From Pseudaquidulcibacter sp964557085 (GTDB lineage Bacteria; Pseudomonadota; Alphaproteobacteria; Caulobacterales; Aquidulcibacteraceae), in contig CAZKYS010000081.1 in the NCBI GenBank assembly GCA_964557085.1, positions 1 to 10,637 on the forward strand: a stretch of 10,637 bases of DNA, read 5' to 3'. Position 1 is the stretch's first letter; every line of letters begins with the position of its first letter. Positions 1 to 7,120 of the stretch are shown one piece after another. Under the pieces are notes generated by a model. That model made no database searches and was not told the origin of the DNA. It worked only from the letters and a program-made list of their open reading frames with translations. A program made the translations under genes and the position numbers.

Positions 1-948
1 GCAAAATCTGATTCAAGAACAATATGTATTAATGCTATCTCTACTTTTACTAACGTCACAATTGCTAAAAATCTTAAAGTTTCAAAATTAATTACTGGTG
101 AAACAGGTAAAAGCATTAAATCAGTTGAGTGTTTAAGCTTTGAAGGAAAAGAAGTTTTTGAGGCTGATATATTTATATTGGCGGCAGGCGCGGTAAATAG
201 CGCGGTTATTTTGCTAAATTCTGCAAATTCACATCACGAAAATGGTCTTGCAAATTCATCGGATTTAGTTGGTAGAAATTATATGTTTCATACCACTTCT
301 GCGATGACATCAATAATGGCTCATGAGGCTAAGGCTGTTTTTCCCAAAACTTATTCAATTATGGATTATTATTTTCACGATAAAGATGGCGGATTTGATT
401 TCCCAATGGGGCAAATACAATCCCTTCCTGCCGCAAATGGTGCTTATGTTGAGGGGCAAATTTCACACATAATCCCACATTGGATAATACCCAATTTTCT
501 TTCTGATTGGTTGGGCAAACATATGGTATCCTTTATGATAATGAGCGAAGATTTGCCCAAATTACAAAATAGAGTTTCGCTTACTAATTATGGAAAGATA
601 GAATTAGATTATACGCCAAATAATTTAGTGGGGCACAAAAGATTAATTAAAAAACTTAAAAATGCTCTTCAGGGTTATAGTTTGGCAAACCGCACAATGT
701 ATGAACCACATTTTGAAATCGACCAAATGATACCCTTGCTTGGAACGGCGCATCAATGTGGGACAATAAAATTTGGAAAAAATGCAAAAGAATCAGTTCT
801 TGATATAAATTGTAAAACACATGATTTAGATAATTTATATGTCACAGATTCGAGCTTTTTTCCTTCAAGTTCGGCTGTAAACCCTGCGCTTACAATTATT
901 GCTAACTCACTAAGAGTTTCACAACACATTAAAGAGAGGATTTTATGA
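1..948 (+). CDS. GMC-family FAD-dependent oxidoreductase, C-terminal part (5' end outside window)
   Basis: The reading frame is open from base 1, so this is the last 315 residues of a longer gene. The central part ends in the motif ILAAGAVNSAVILLNSA (about residues 59-75 of the visible piece), the family's FAD-domain strand that precedes the substrate domain. Next come LVGRNYMFH and SEDLPKLQNRVSL, typical of GMC proteins. The C-terminal block carries GTAHQCGT, with the expected catalytic His, then the FAD-binding run VTDSSFFPSSSAVNPALTIIANSLR, whose Asn-Pro is the usual partner of that His. Family members oxidise alcohol groups (choline, alkanols, sugars) with FAD. The substrate cannot be read from this fragment. 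The stop overlaps the next start as ATGA (945-948), so it is translationally coupled to the malonic semialdehyde reductase gene and may act on a related hydroxy acid or alcohol; that is inference. Family assignment is firm, specificity unknown. Confidence 0.9.
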   Translation, partial: AKSDSRTICINAISTFTNVTIAKNLKVSKLITGETGKSIKSVECLSFEGKEVFEADIFILAAGAVNSAVILLNSANSHHENGLANSSDLVGRNYMFHTTSAMTSIMAHEAKAVFPKTYSIMDYYFHDKDGGFDFPMGQIQSLPAANGAYVEGQISHIIPHWIIPNFLSDWLGKHMVSFMIMSEDLPKLQNRVSLTNYGKIELDYTPNNLVGHKRLIKKLKNALQGYSLANRTMYEPHFEIDQMIPLLGTAHQCGTIKFGKNAKESVLDINCKTHDLDNLYVTDSSFFPSSSAVNPALTIIANSLRVSQHIKERIL

Positions 949-1538
949 ATTCATTAAATCAAAACGCACTTAATCAATTATTTTTAGAAGCAAGAACCAT
1001 AAATGTCTGGTCCGATAAGCAAATTGAGGATGAGAAATTAAACAAATTATATGAACTTGCGCGCCTTGGCCCAACCGCAGCAAATTCAAACCCTGCACGC
1101 TTTTTATTTGTTAAATCACAAGATGCAAAAGCGCGCCTAAAACCATATCTTGCGCCAAACAATGCCGATAAAACCATGAAAGCGCCGGTTACAATTATTG
1201 CGGCCTTTGACCCAAAATTCTACGAAAAAGTGCCAAAATTATTCCCGCACATGCCGGCGGCGCGCGATTGGTATGAACAAACCCCTGATAAAGGCTATGC
1301 GGCAGGATTTATGAATTCAACATTGGGCGCGGCCTATATGATAATGGCGGCCCGCGCCATTGGTCTAGATTGCGGCCCTATGTCTGGTTTTGATAATGCA
1401 AGCGTTGATAAAGAGTTTTTTGGCAAATCTGGCTATAAATCAAATTTCCTTATCAATCTTGGCTATAAAGCCGATAGCGAGCCGCATCATCCAAGATTGC
1501 CAAGATTAGATTTTGCCGAAGCCTGCGAAATTATCTGA
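945..1538 (+). CDS. rutE: Malonic semialdehyde reductase, RutE/nitroreductase family
   Basis: This 197-residue protein matches E. coli RutE in length and, from memory, nearly throughout: LGPTAANSNPARFLFV (41-56), KAPVTIIAAFD (79-89), LGLD-type GLDCGPMSGFDNASVD (140-155), SNFLINLGY (166-174) and the closing LPRLDFAEAC. RutE enzymes are FMN-type nitroreductase-fold proteins that reduce malonic semialdehyde to 3-hydroxypropionate with NAD(P)H, which removes a toxic product of pyrimidine or beta-alanine breakdown. The ATG at 945 lies four bases after an AGAGAGGA ribosome-binding stretch (933-940) and overlaps the upstream stop. The next gene starts eight bases after its stop. No other rut gene is visible, so pyrimidine catabolism is not implied here; the neighbours suggest a role in C3 acid or CoA metabolism. 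Cofactor and substrate are inferred from family similarity. Confidence 0.88.
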   Translation: MNSLNQNALNQLFLEARTINVWSDKQIEDEKLNKLYELARLGPTAANSNPARFLFVKSQDAKARLKPYLAPNNADKTMKAPVTIIAAFDPKFYEKVPKLFPHMPAARDWYEQTPDKGYAAGFMNSTLGAAYMIMAARAIGLDCGPMSGFDNASVDKEFFGKSGYKSNFLINLGYKADSEPHHPRLPRLDFAEACEII

Positions 1539-1545
1539 GGGGAAA

Positions 1546-2616
1546 ATGACAAATAAAGCATTTAAAGGCAATTTTTTTGAAGATTTCAAAATTGGGGCAG
1601 TTTTACATCACGCAACACCACGCACAATAACAGAAGGCGATTTTGCAACTTATATTGCCTTAAGTGGTTCACGCTACCCTGAATTTTCTTCGCAAAAATT
1701 TGCACAAGATGTTGGTTTTGAAAACTGGCCGATTGACCCGCTTTTACTATTTCATATTGTTTTTGGAAAAACTGTTCCCGATATTTCATTAAATGCGGTT
1801 GCCAATCTTGGTTATGCGGAATGTAAATTTCATCATCCTGTAAAATCAGGGGATTCAATCACATCAGTTTCCGAAGTGATTGGATTAAAAGAAAATTCAA
1901 ATGGCAAAACTGGCGTTGTTTATGTTCGCACAAAAGGATTTAATCAATTTGGTGATTTAGTTTTATCCTATGTTCGCTGGGTGATGGTGAATAAGGGTGA
2001 TTTTGACGCTAAAATTGAAAATCAGATTGTTCCTGAATTAAAAGCTTTTGTTGAACCATCGGAATTAATTCCGCCATGTAAATTAAAATCAAATTCATGG
2101 GATATCTATTTATCAGGTTCGCCATTTGCCTATGAAGATTATGAAATTGGTGAAAAAATTGATCATCGCGATGCAATGGCGATTGAAGAAGCCGAACATC
2201 AAATGGCAACCCGCCTTTATCAAAATACTGCGCGCGTTCACTTTGACGCTTTTTGGCAAAAATCTTCTAAAATTGGTCGAAGGCTTGTTTATGGCGGCGT
2301 TGTCATTTCAACCGCGCGCGCAATTGCATTCAATGGCCTTGGAAATGCTGGGCATATTTTGGCAATAAATGCGGGGCGCCACGTAAATCCATTTTTTGCT
2401 GGTGATACAATTTATGCATGGTCACAAGTTTTAGATAAATGTGAAATTGGAAATTCTTGGGGCGCATTAAGATTAAAATTAATTGCCACCAAAGACCTCC
2501 CTTGCGACAATTTTCCCCATAAAGATCAAGACAATAACTACTTGTCAAATGTAATTCTTGATTTAGATTATTGGGTAGCGATTCCACTTAAAAAGGCATT
2601 GAAAATTGGGGTTTAA
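1546..2616 (+). CDS. mch: Mesaconyl-CoA hydratase (beta-methylmalyl-CoA dehydratase), MaoC family
   Basis: The 356-residue product is a double hot-dog MaoC-type protein. The first half has HATPRTITEGDFATYIALSG (22-41), FGKTVPDISLNAVANLGYAE (73-92) and GLKENSNGKTGVVYVR (113-128). The second half has GSPFAYEDYEIGEKIDH (191-207), EEAEHQMATRLYQNTARVHF (214-233), RRLVYGGVVIS (245-255) and AINAGRHVNPFFAGDT (273-288). These match Rhodobacter-type Mch, about 340-350 residues, which reversibly hydrates mesaconyl-CoA to beta-methylmalyl-CoA in the ethylmalonyl-CoA pathway of acetyl-CoA assimilation and in 3-hydroxypropionate-type cycles. I chose ATG 1546 because GAGGGG (1537-1542) sits just before it and homologues begin near here; a TTG at 1513 would add 11 residues inside rutE. 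The partner lyase mcl1 is not in the window. Translation ends within the start of the HIT gene. Confidence 0.92.
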   Translation: MTNKAFKGNFFEDFKIGAVLHHATPRTITEGDFATYIALSGSRYPEFSSQKFAQDVGFENWPIDPLLLFHIVFGKTVPDISLNAVANLGYAECKFHHPVKSGDSITSVSEVIGLKENSNGKTGVVYVRTKGFNQFGDLVLSYVRWVMVNKGDFDAKIENQIVPELKAFVEPSELIPPCKLKSNSWDIYLSGSPFAYEDYEIGEKIDHRDAMAIEEAEHQMATRLYQNTARVHFDAFWQKSSKIGRRLVYGGVVISTARAIAFNGLGNAGHILAINAGRHVNPFFAGDTIYAWSQVLDKCEIGNSWGALRLKLIATKDLPCDNFPHKDQDNNYLSNVILDLDYWVAIPLKKALKIGV

Positions 2617-3001
2617 ACTTCATCCACAATTAGAAAAAGATACTATATTCGTTGCGAATTTAGATGTTTGCCAATTAAGATTAATGAATGATAGTCGTTT
2701 TTTGTGGCTTGTATTAGTTCCAAGAATTGAAAACGCCGTTGAACTTCATGATTTGTCTCTATTTGAACAGGGGGAAATTTTCAATGAAATTACGACTATT
2801 TCAAAATTGATTAAGGATTTTGGTCATTTTGATAAAATCAATATTGGCGCACTTGGAAATATTGTTTCACAATTGCATATACATATAATTGGGCGAAAGA
2901 TTAATGATGCTGCTTGGCCGGGGCCAGTATGGGGAAATGGTCAACCAATTCCCTATCATTGTTCAAATGAGACATTAAATAAATTAAAGTCGCATATGTG
3001 A
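2606..3001 (+). CDS. HIT (histidine triad) family protein, Q-x-H-x-H variant
   Basis: A 131-residue single-domain protein. The stretch LVLVPRIENAVELHDLS (35-51) and the C-terminal motif SQLHIHIIGR (88-97) place it in the HIT superfamily of nucleotide hydrolases and transferases. In the triad the first His is replaced by Gln89, while the middle His91, the nucleophile in characterised HIT proteins, and His93 remain. It is followed by DAAWPGPVWG, which I recall in short proteobacterial HIT proteins. The only possible start is TTG 2606, because a TGA stop lies in frame at 2600-2602 and no ATG or GTG precedes the conserved region; AAAAGG (2591-2596) is the likely ribosome site. The start overlaps the mch stop by 11 bases, so translation is probably coupled. 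The nucleotide substrate is unknown. Its position with mch suggests a housekeeping or CoA/nucleotide-linked role, but this is only context. Confidence 0.85.
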   Translation: MGFKLHPQLEKDTIFVANLDVCQLRLMNDSRFLWLVLVPRIENAVELHDLSLFEQGEIFNEITTISKLIKDFGHFDKINIGALGNIVSQLHIHIIGRKINDAAWPGPVWGNGQPIPYHCSNETLNKLKSHM

Positions 3002-3003
3002 AA

Positions 3004-3030
3004 AAGGCCCCATTCGGGGCCTTAATTTTT
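3004..3030 (+). terminator. Strong rho-independent terminator, usable on both strands
   Basis: An 8-bp perfect GC-rich stem (AAGGCCCC at 3004-3011, GGGGCCTT at 3016-3023) with the tetraloop ATTC is followed on the plus strand by AA and five T (3026-3030). On the minus strand the A-run at 3001-3005 becomes a T-run after the same stem. It begins two bases after the HIT stop codon and sits between convergent genes, so it should end transcripts from both sides. The minus-strand DUF937 stop codon (3029-3031) overlaps its plus-strand T-run. Confidence 0.93.
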
Positions 3031-3655
3031 AGCGCTTACCAAGCATTCCCATAATGTCATCAAGTGGATTACCATCATGATCCATATCAAGCATATTGGC
3101 GATTGAACCCAATGCACCACCGCCAGCACCAGCATTTGCCGTTTGCGCACCACCGCCCAAAAGGCCGCCAAGTGCACCGCCAACATTACCGCCAACAGCA
3201 TTACCAATCATATTGCCGAGCATTCCGCCAATTCCACCTGAATTTGCTTTATTAGCCATTGTGCCCGCCGCCATCATCGCAATGACAGGAAGCATTTGTT
3301 TCAATAAATCAGTTGGCAAGCCAGTTTGACCAGAAGCTTGGGATGCAACTTCGCGTGAAACTTCTTTAGAACCAAAAATAGCACCCAAAATTTGATTTCC
3401 TGCATCAGTAGTTCCAGGGCGCGCAAGTTCGGCAGGGTCTGCACCAATATTTGCATGTTCAGGTGTCAAAACACTTCCAAGAATATTTTCAAGGCCGCCT
3501 TGTTGTGCCTGTGATTTAAAGCCACCAGCAATCATTGGTGAAAGCGCAGAAATTGCACTTTGTGCCTGTGATGGGCTTATGCCAAATTTACCAGCAATCA
3601 TATCAACTGCTGAACCACCACCTGCTTGTAATATTGTATCTAAAAGCCCGCTCAT
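3029..3655 (-). CDS. DUF937-type Gly/Ala-rich protein with C-terminal DxDxDG motif
   Basis: The 208-residue protein opens with MSGLLDTILQAGGG, contains GISPSQAQSAISALSPMIAGGF (25-46) typical of DUF937 proteins, then LPTDLLKQMLPVIAMMAAGTMAN (113-135) and a long Gly-rich, low-complexity tract (140-183). It ends with DMDHDGNPLDDIMGML (191-206), which with Asp190 forms a DxDxDG loop resembling the first half of a calcium-binding EF-hand or dockerin loop. Position 12 of such a loop is Ile, not Glu, so full EF-hand function is doubtful. There is no signal peptide. The function of the family is unknown to me. I chose the second ATG (3653-3655) because GGAG lies six bases upstream of it, whereas the ATG at 3667 has no ribosome site and would contain that GGAG. 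It may be read from its own promoter or through from the ast operon. Confidence 0.8.
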   Translation of the reverse strand: MSGLLDTILQAGGGSAVDMIAGKFGISPSQAQSAISALSPMIAGGFKSQAQQGGLENILGSVLTPEHANIGADPAELARPGTTDAGNQILGAIFGSKEVSREVASQASGQTGLPTDLLKQMLPVIAMMAAGTMANKANSGGIGGMLGNMIGNAVGGNVGGALGGLLGGGAQTANAGAGGGALGSIANMLDMDHDGNPLDDIMGMLGKR

Positions 3656-3661
3656 TGGAAA

Positions 3662-3665
3662 CTCC
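3662..3665 (-). promoter_or_regulatory. Ribosome-binding site deciding the DUF937 start
   Basis: On the minus strand GGAG is followed by six bases and then ATG (3653-3655). This spacing favours that ATG over the in-frame ATG four codons upstream, which overlaps the GGAG itself. Confidence 0.6.
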
Positions 3666-3678
3666 ATAATTTTGTTAA

Positions 3679-3707
3679 TTGATAGGTTTTATTGTGGGGT
3701 TTTGCAA
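3679..3707 (-). promoter_or_regulatory. Possible promoter for the DUF937 gene
   Basis: On the minus strand TTGCAA (3702-3707) and TATCAA (3679-3684) are separated by 17 bases. Each hexamer matches four of six sigma-70 consensus positions. It would give a leader of roughly 15-20 bases. AT-rich DNA produces such matches by chance, so this is tentative. Confidence 0.3.
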
Positions 3708-3719
3708 TTGAATACCCCA
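3695..3719. other. Weak 6-bp hairpin in the gap between two minus-strand genes
   Basis: TGGGGT (3695-3700) can pair with ACCCCA (3714-3719) around a 13-base AT-rich loop. No T-run follows on either strand, so it is a poor terminator. It could attenuate or stabilise the 3' end of the ast operon transcript, and it overlaps the putative -35 element of the DUF937 promoter. Confidence 0.3.
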
Positions 3720-3730
3720 AATTCAAGAAT

Positions 3731-4642
3731 TTAATCTTGGGTTTGTAGAAATTCCCAATGATCATTTTTCCAAATCATAACTTTATCACTTATTGCATGT
3801 GGGCCATTTGCCTCATTTTTTGCAATTGTGGAAAGTTTCTCTATATCTTCTTTTGAATCAGCGCGTCCAATTTGAAGTAAAGCGCGATTTGGCGCAATTA
3901 CAGCGATAGGGAAATTATTTTGTGCCTCTAAATTTTGCCAAATTGATGGAATTGCCAAAAGACTTGTATCAAATGCGCCGTCAAGTTTAGCAATCATAAG
4001 ATTATCTTTGGTTGTTAACCATTCAATATTTGAAAATTGCGTTGCAAAAGTTTTTTCTGCCAAACTAAAGGCATCCGCATCACTTAATTTTAGTGATTGT
4101 AATTCGCCGATTGGCATAAAGGCAATTGATGTTTTAGTTTCGGCAACCAACGCCTCTTCTAAATCGCCAATGAATGGGCGTCTTACGATTTTATTTAATT
4201 GACCATTTGCACCAGTTTGAGTTTCAAAATCATCAAGTGCTTCTTTGGTTCTTATTACAATTCGAAGGTTTTCAGTTTTAAAAGGATTACTTTTTCCAAT
4301 AACTTCGGCAATAGTTGCAACAAATTTTTTCGTTTCAAAATCCCTATCTGTGCCGACTTTATTCATTTTATTGTAAAAATTATCAAGCCTAACAACAAGA
4401 TTGGTTGAATGCGTAACGCGCAAAGCATTTGGCATATTTTCATCAACAACCACGCCGCGCACAGATGGGATTTCCATGATTTTTGGAATAAGCAATTTTG
4501 TAATTTCTTCATAAGAAATTGGCGCTTTTTGGCGCGCACGATTAGTTACAAATGGCTGATCATCTGCAATTGCATTTAATGGTGTGATTGTGAACGCCGC
4601 AAAAGCAAGCGAAAAAGCGTTTAATAATTGTCTATTTTTCAT
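3731..4642 (-). CDS. Secreted DUF1444/YtpQ-like protein of unknown function
   Basis: The 303-residue product begins MKNRQLLNAFSLAFAAFTIT, a basic N-terminus and hydrophobic core, followed by PLNAIADD, a likely signal peptidase I site after Ala26; it should be periplasmic or secreted. The mature part has NALRVTHSTNLVVRLDNFYNKM, RRPFIGDLEEALVAETKTSIAFM, a run on LSLAEKTF-type alpha segment, then DNLMIAKLDGAFDTSLL and IAVIAPNRALLQIGRADSKEDIEKL. This order resembles DUF1444 (Bacillus YtpQ) proteins, in which a short strand with Val/Ile-Gly-Asp-Leu is followed by the alpha/beta domain; I judge this from memory. The ATG (4640-4642) overlaps the astD stop as ATGA and gives a proper signal peptide; an upstream TTG-type start at 4708 would bury it behind 22 extra residues. 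It is translationally coupled to arginine catabolic genes, but no function in that pathway is known to me. Confidence 0.72.
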   Translation of the reverse strand: MKNRQLLNAFSLAFAAFTITPLNAIADDQPFVTNRARQKAPISYEEITKLLIPKIMEIPSVRGVVVDENMPNALRVTHSTNLVVRLDNFYNKMNKVGTDRDFETKKFVATIAEVIGKSNPFKTENLRIVIRTKEALDDFETQTGANGQLNKIVRRPFIGDLEEALVAETKTSIAFMPIGELQSLKLSDADAFSLAEKTFATQFSNIEWLTTKDNLMIAKLDGAFDTSLLAIPSIWQNLEAQNNFPIAVIAPNRALLQIGRADSKEDIEKLSTIAKNEANGPHAISDKVMIWKNDHWEFLQTQD

Positions 4643-6096
4643 TCCAAACCTATGGCTTTTAACCTTTGCGCTATTATAGCATTCTGTTGGGCAACAGGAT
4701 ATGAACAATAATCAGCCGCATAAAAAGCGCTTGGTCGGCCATTACCTGAAAGCCCAGGGCCACCAAAAGGCAATTCCCCACTTGCACCTGTTGTTGGGCG
4801 ATTCCAATTTATAAGACCCGCATGCATTTCGCCAAGTGCGCGATGCCAAAGACTTGCATCATCACAAACAAGACCAGAAGAAAGGCCAAATTTTGTATCA
4901 TTTGCGCGCTCAATTGCATCATCAAAATTATCAACGCGGAAAACTTGGGCAAATGGCGCGAATAATTCTTCATCTTCGCGCTCATGGGCATTTGTCATAT
5001 CTATTAATGCAGGCGCAACAAAGGCAGACCCGCGTTCAAGAATTTTTGCACCCATAATTGGTTTACCGCCCTTTGCGATAAGGCTTTGCTCAAAATGAAT
5101 ATAATTTTGCGCCATTTTTTCATGGATAATTGGCCCAATAAATGGTTCAAATTCATCATCAAAAGCGCCAATGCGCATTTTTTGACATTTTGCGACCACA
5201 GCTTCTAAAACCGCGTCACCAAACTTTCCTTTTGGAAGAATTATTCGGCGCGCGCATGAACATCTTTGGCCCGTTGTGATAAAGCTTGAATGAATTATCA
5301 TATCGGCCGCGGCCTCTATTTCGCATGGTTCCCAAATAATAAGCGGGTTATTACCGCCCATTTCAAGTGCAAGAACAACTTCGGGGCGACCACCAAAAAG
5401 TTTGTGAATATATGTGCCGGTACTGGCAGACCCTGTAAACAAAACCCCATTCACATCTGATGCCAATAATGCAGCGCCAGTTTCGCGCCCACCATGAACC
5501 ACATTGACAACGCCTTCAGGAACACCTGCTGCTGCGAATGCATCTGCCATTATATTGGCGATTGCGGGCGCAAGTTCGGATGGTTTAAATACAATCGTAT
5601 TACCCGCCAAAAGCGCAGGAACAATATGACCATTTGGCAAATGCCCCGGGAAATTAAATGGTCCCAATACCGCCATTACACCATATGGTGCATGATCAAG
5701 TGCAAGTTCACCAAAGGCAGTTACTTTTGAAAATGCGCCTGTTCGTTCATTATAGGCGCGGGTGGAAATTGCAATTTTTCCAACCATTGTTGCCGCTTCA
5801 GTTTTGGTTTCCCAAAGCGCTTTGCCCGTGTCGCGTGAAATTGTTAAGGCAATTTCATCACTGCGCTTTTTTAATTCTTCGGCATAATTATTCATTATGG
5901 CAATTCGCGCATCACGCCCAATTTTTGCCCAAGATTTTTGCGCTTTACGCGCGGCATTTACCGCAGCTTCTACCTGTGCGGCACTGGCGCTATTTGCACT
6001 AAATACAATTTCATTATTCGCAGGGTTTAAAGATTGAAAATTAGCGCCATCGCCATTTTGCCAAACATTATTTATAAAAACGCTATTATTAGACAT
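4639..6096 (-). CDS. astD: N-succinylglutamate 5-semialdehyde dehydrogenase
   Basis: The 485-residue aldehyde dehydrogenase matches AstD (E. coli about 492 residues). It oxidises N-succinylglutamate semialdehyde to N-succinylglutamate with NAD+, the fourth step of the arginine succinyltransferase pathway. Visible landmarks are GPFNFPGHLPNGHIVPALLAG-type block with Asn148, FKPSE with Lys171, the NAD-binding FTGSASTGTYIH (220-231), the general base Glu245 in LALEMGGNNP, and the nucleophile Cys279 in TTGQRCSCARR, which is the AstD signature form. The C-terminal block has NRPTTGASGELPFGGPGLSGN. I chose the ATG at 6094-6096, since GAGGG lies four bases upstream and homologues begin with a short tail before FINN; an earlier in-frame start would add nine residues inside astA. 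It overlaps astA by eight bases and the following gene by four. Confidence 0.95.
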   Translation of the reverse strand: MSNNSVFINNVWQNGDGANFQSLNPANNEIVFSANSASAAQVEAAVNAARKAQKSWAKIGRDARIAIMNNYAEELKKRSDEIALTISRDTGKALWETKTEAATMVGKIAISTRAYNERTGAFSKVTAFGELALDHAPYGVMAVLGPFNFPGHLPNGHIVPALLAGNTIVFKPSELAPAIANIMADAFAAAGVPEGVVNVVHGGRETGAALLASDVNGVLFTGSASTGTYIHKLFGGRPEVVLALEMGGNNPLIIWEPCEIEAAADMIIHSSFITTGQRCSCARRIILPKGKFGDAVLEAVVAKCQKMRIGAFDDEFEPFIGPIIHEKMAQNYIHFEQSLIAKGGKPIMGAKILERGSAFVAPALIDMTNAHEREDEELFAPFAQVFRVDNFDDAIERANDTKFGLSSGLVCDDASLWHRALGEMHAGLINWNRPTTGASGELPFGGPGLSGNGRPSAFYAADYCSYPVAQQNAIIAQRLKAIGLE

Positions 6097-7120
6097 CAAA
6101 CCCTCTTGCACGACCAAAATCACCTTCTTTAAGACCTAAATTATCTAAAACTTCTTGTGAGACTAAAATTCTATCTTTTTCGATTTGCGCTGGCGCAAGC
6201 GTGCAGGCGAAATCCTCTAATTTATCATTTGATAAAAGGCATTTTTCAAGGCCGCGAACATCACCAACAACAAAAGGCGCACGAACGCTTTCACGCATTG
6301 TGCGCGTATCTTCAACACGGCACGCAAGCAATGGGCCGCCATCAAAAATATCAATCACACCTTCAAATCTTAAGCCTTCGCGCTCTAATAATCTTCTTGC
6401 TGCCGCACCATCAGGGTGGGTTTCGGCGATTGCACCGCGCGCACTATCAGGTAATAAATCAATATAAATTGGGTGTTTTGGGCCAAGGTCAATAATGAAT
6501 TGATTATCAGTGACCGCAGAAAGATTATCAGCCTCTGAAAAGTCCATGCGATAAAATGGGCGTCCAACCCCTTCCCAAAATGGTGAACGACCATCAAGAT
6601 GAACCACACCGCGCAATTCGGAAACAATTGTTTTGCCAAACCTACTTGGCATTGATGCCATAAGCATGAAGCGCGATAATGATAATAATTTTCCCGCACC
6701 TTCACCGCGATGTTGTGGGTTCAAGAATAATGTTCCAACTTCGGTTGAGCCTGTATAATCATTGACCATTACAAGGGTGGACATTTCAAATTTTCGCCCT
6801 GTAACCCGCGATAATTGCCCCAAAGTTGTAACCCTAAAATTAAAAAATGGCACATCATGCCCAATATTAGTTTTAACCGCCGCGCAGCCTAAAACCTGTT
6901 TGGTTTTTGGGTTTTCCACCATTAAAAGATAGACCCCACCCTCTGCTTCATTTGGGTCGCAATATTGGGGATCACCCGCAAAAGTTTTTTCACTTTTTAT
7001 AAGGCGCTTTTTTAAGGTTTCAGGATCTTCGGGAAGGCTTGTAAAACCTGCGCCAGACATTCTTGCGAAATTATAAAAATCCTCATAATCGCTTTGTTTT
7101 GCAGGCCTGACTACTAACAT
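6089..7120 (-). CDS. astA: Arginine N-succinyltransferase
   Basis: The 343-residue protein has the length and sequence of AstA (E. coli 344). It transfers the succinyl group of succinyl-CoA to the alpha-amino group of arginine, the committed first step of the AST route that turns arginine into glutamate, succinate, ammonia and CO2. Landmarks are MLVVRPAKQSDYEDF at the N-terminus, VTTLGQLSRVTGRKFEMSTLV (97-117), NDYTGSTEVGTLFLNPQHRG (120-139) and the GNAT-like CoA loop HRGEGAGKLLS (137-147), then SELRGVVHLDGRSPFWEGVGR (167-187). Arg/Asn substrate residues cannot be assigned with certainty here. The ATG at 7118-7120 lies inside the last codons of the upstream hydrolase (7-base overlap), and its own end overlaps astD by eight bases, so the three are translationally coupled. 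astB and astC are not in the window. Confidence 0.96.
   Translation of the reverse strand: MLVVRPAKQSDYEDFYNFARMSGAGFTSLPEDPETLKKRLIKSEKTFAGDPQYCDPNEAEGGVYLLMVENPKTKQVLGCAAVKTNIGHDVPFFNFRVTTLGQLSRVTGRKFEMSTLVMVNDYTGSTEVGTLFLNPQHRGEGAGKLLSLSRFMLMASMPSRFGKTIVSELRGVVHLDGRSPFWEGVGRPFYRMDFSEADNLSAVTDNQFIIDLGPKHPIYIDLLPDSARGAIAETHPDGAAARRLLEREGLRFEGVIDIFDGGPLLACRVEDTRTMRESVRAPFVVGDVRGLEKCLLSNDKLEDFACTLAPAQIEKDRILVSQEVLDNLGLKEGDFGRARGFDV

Noticed and set aside
1513..1545. Longer start for mch at TTG 1513
   Set aside because: ATG 1546 has GAGGGG immediately upstream and fits the family N-terminus; the extension lies inside rutE.
3096..3329. Plus-strand open frame rich in Pro and Ala opposite the DUF937 gene
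   Set aside because: It is the antisense of Gly/Ala-rich codons (GGC/GCA read as GCC/TGC and CCA), has no ribosome site and lies fully inside a recognised gene.
3695..3719. Hairpin as terminator of the ast operon
   Set aside because: The stem is only 6 bp with a 13-base loop and no T-run follows on either strand; kept only as a weak hairpin.
4643..4708. Longer start for the DUF1444-like protein
   Set aside because: The extra 22 residues come from the astD frame overlap, would bury the signal peptide and have no ribosome site.
5494..6002. Plus-strand open frames opposite astD
   Set aside because: They are His/Arg/Cys-rich with no family resemblance, no ribosome sites, and lie under a fully recognised gene.
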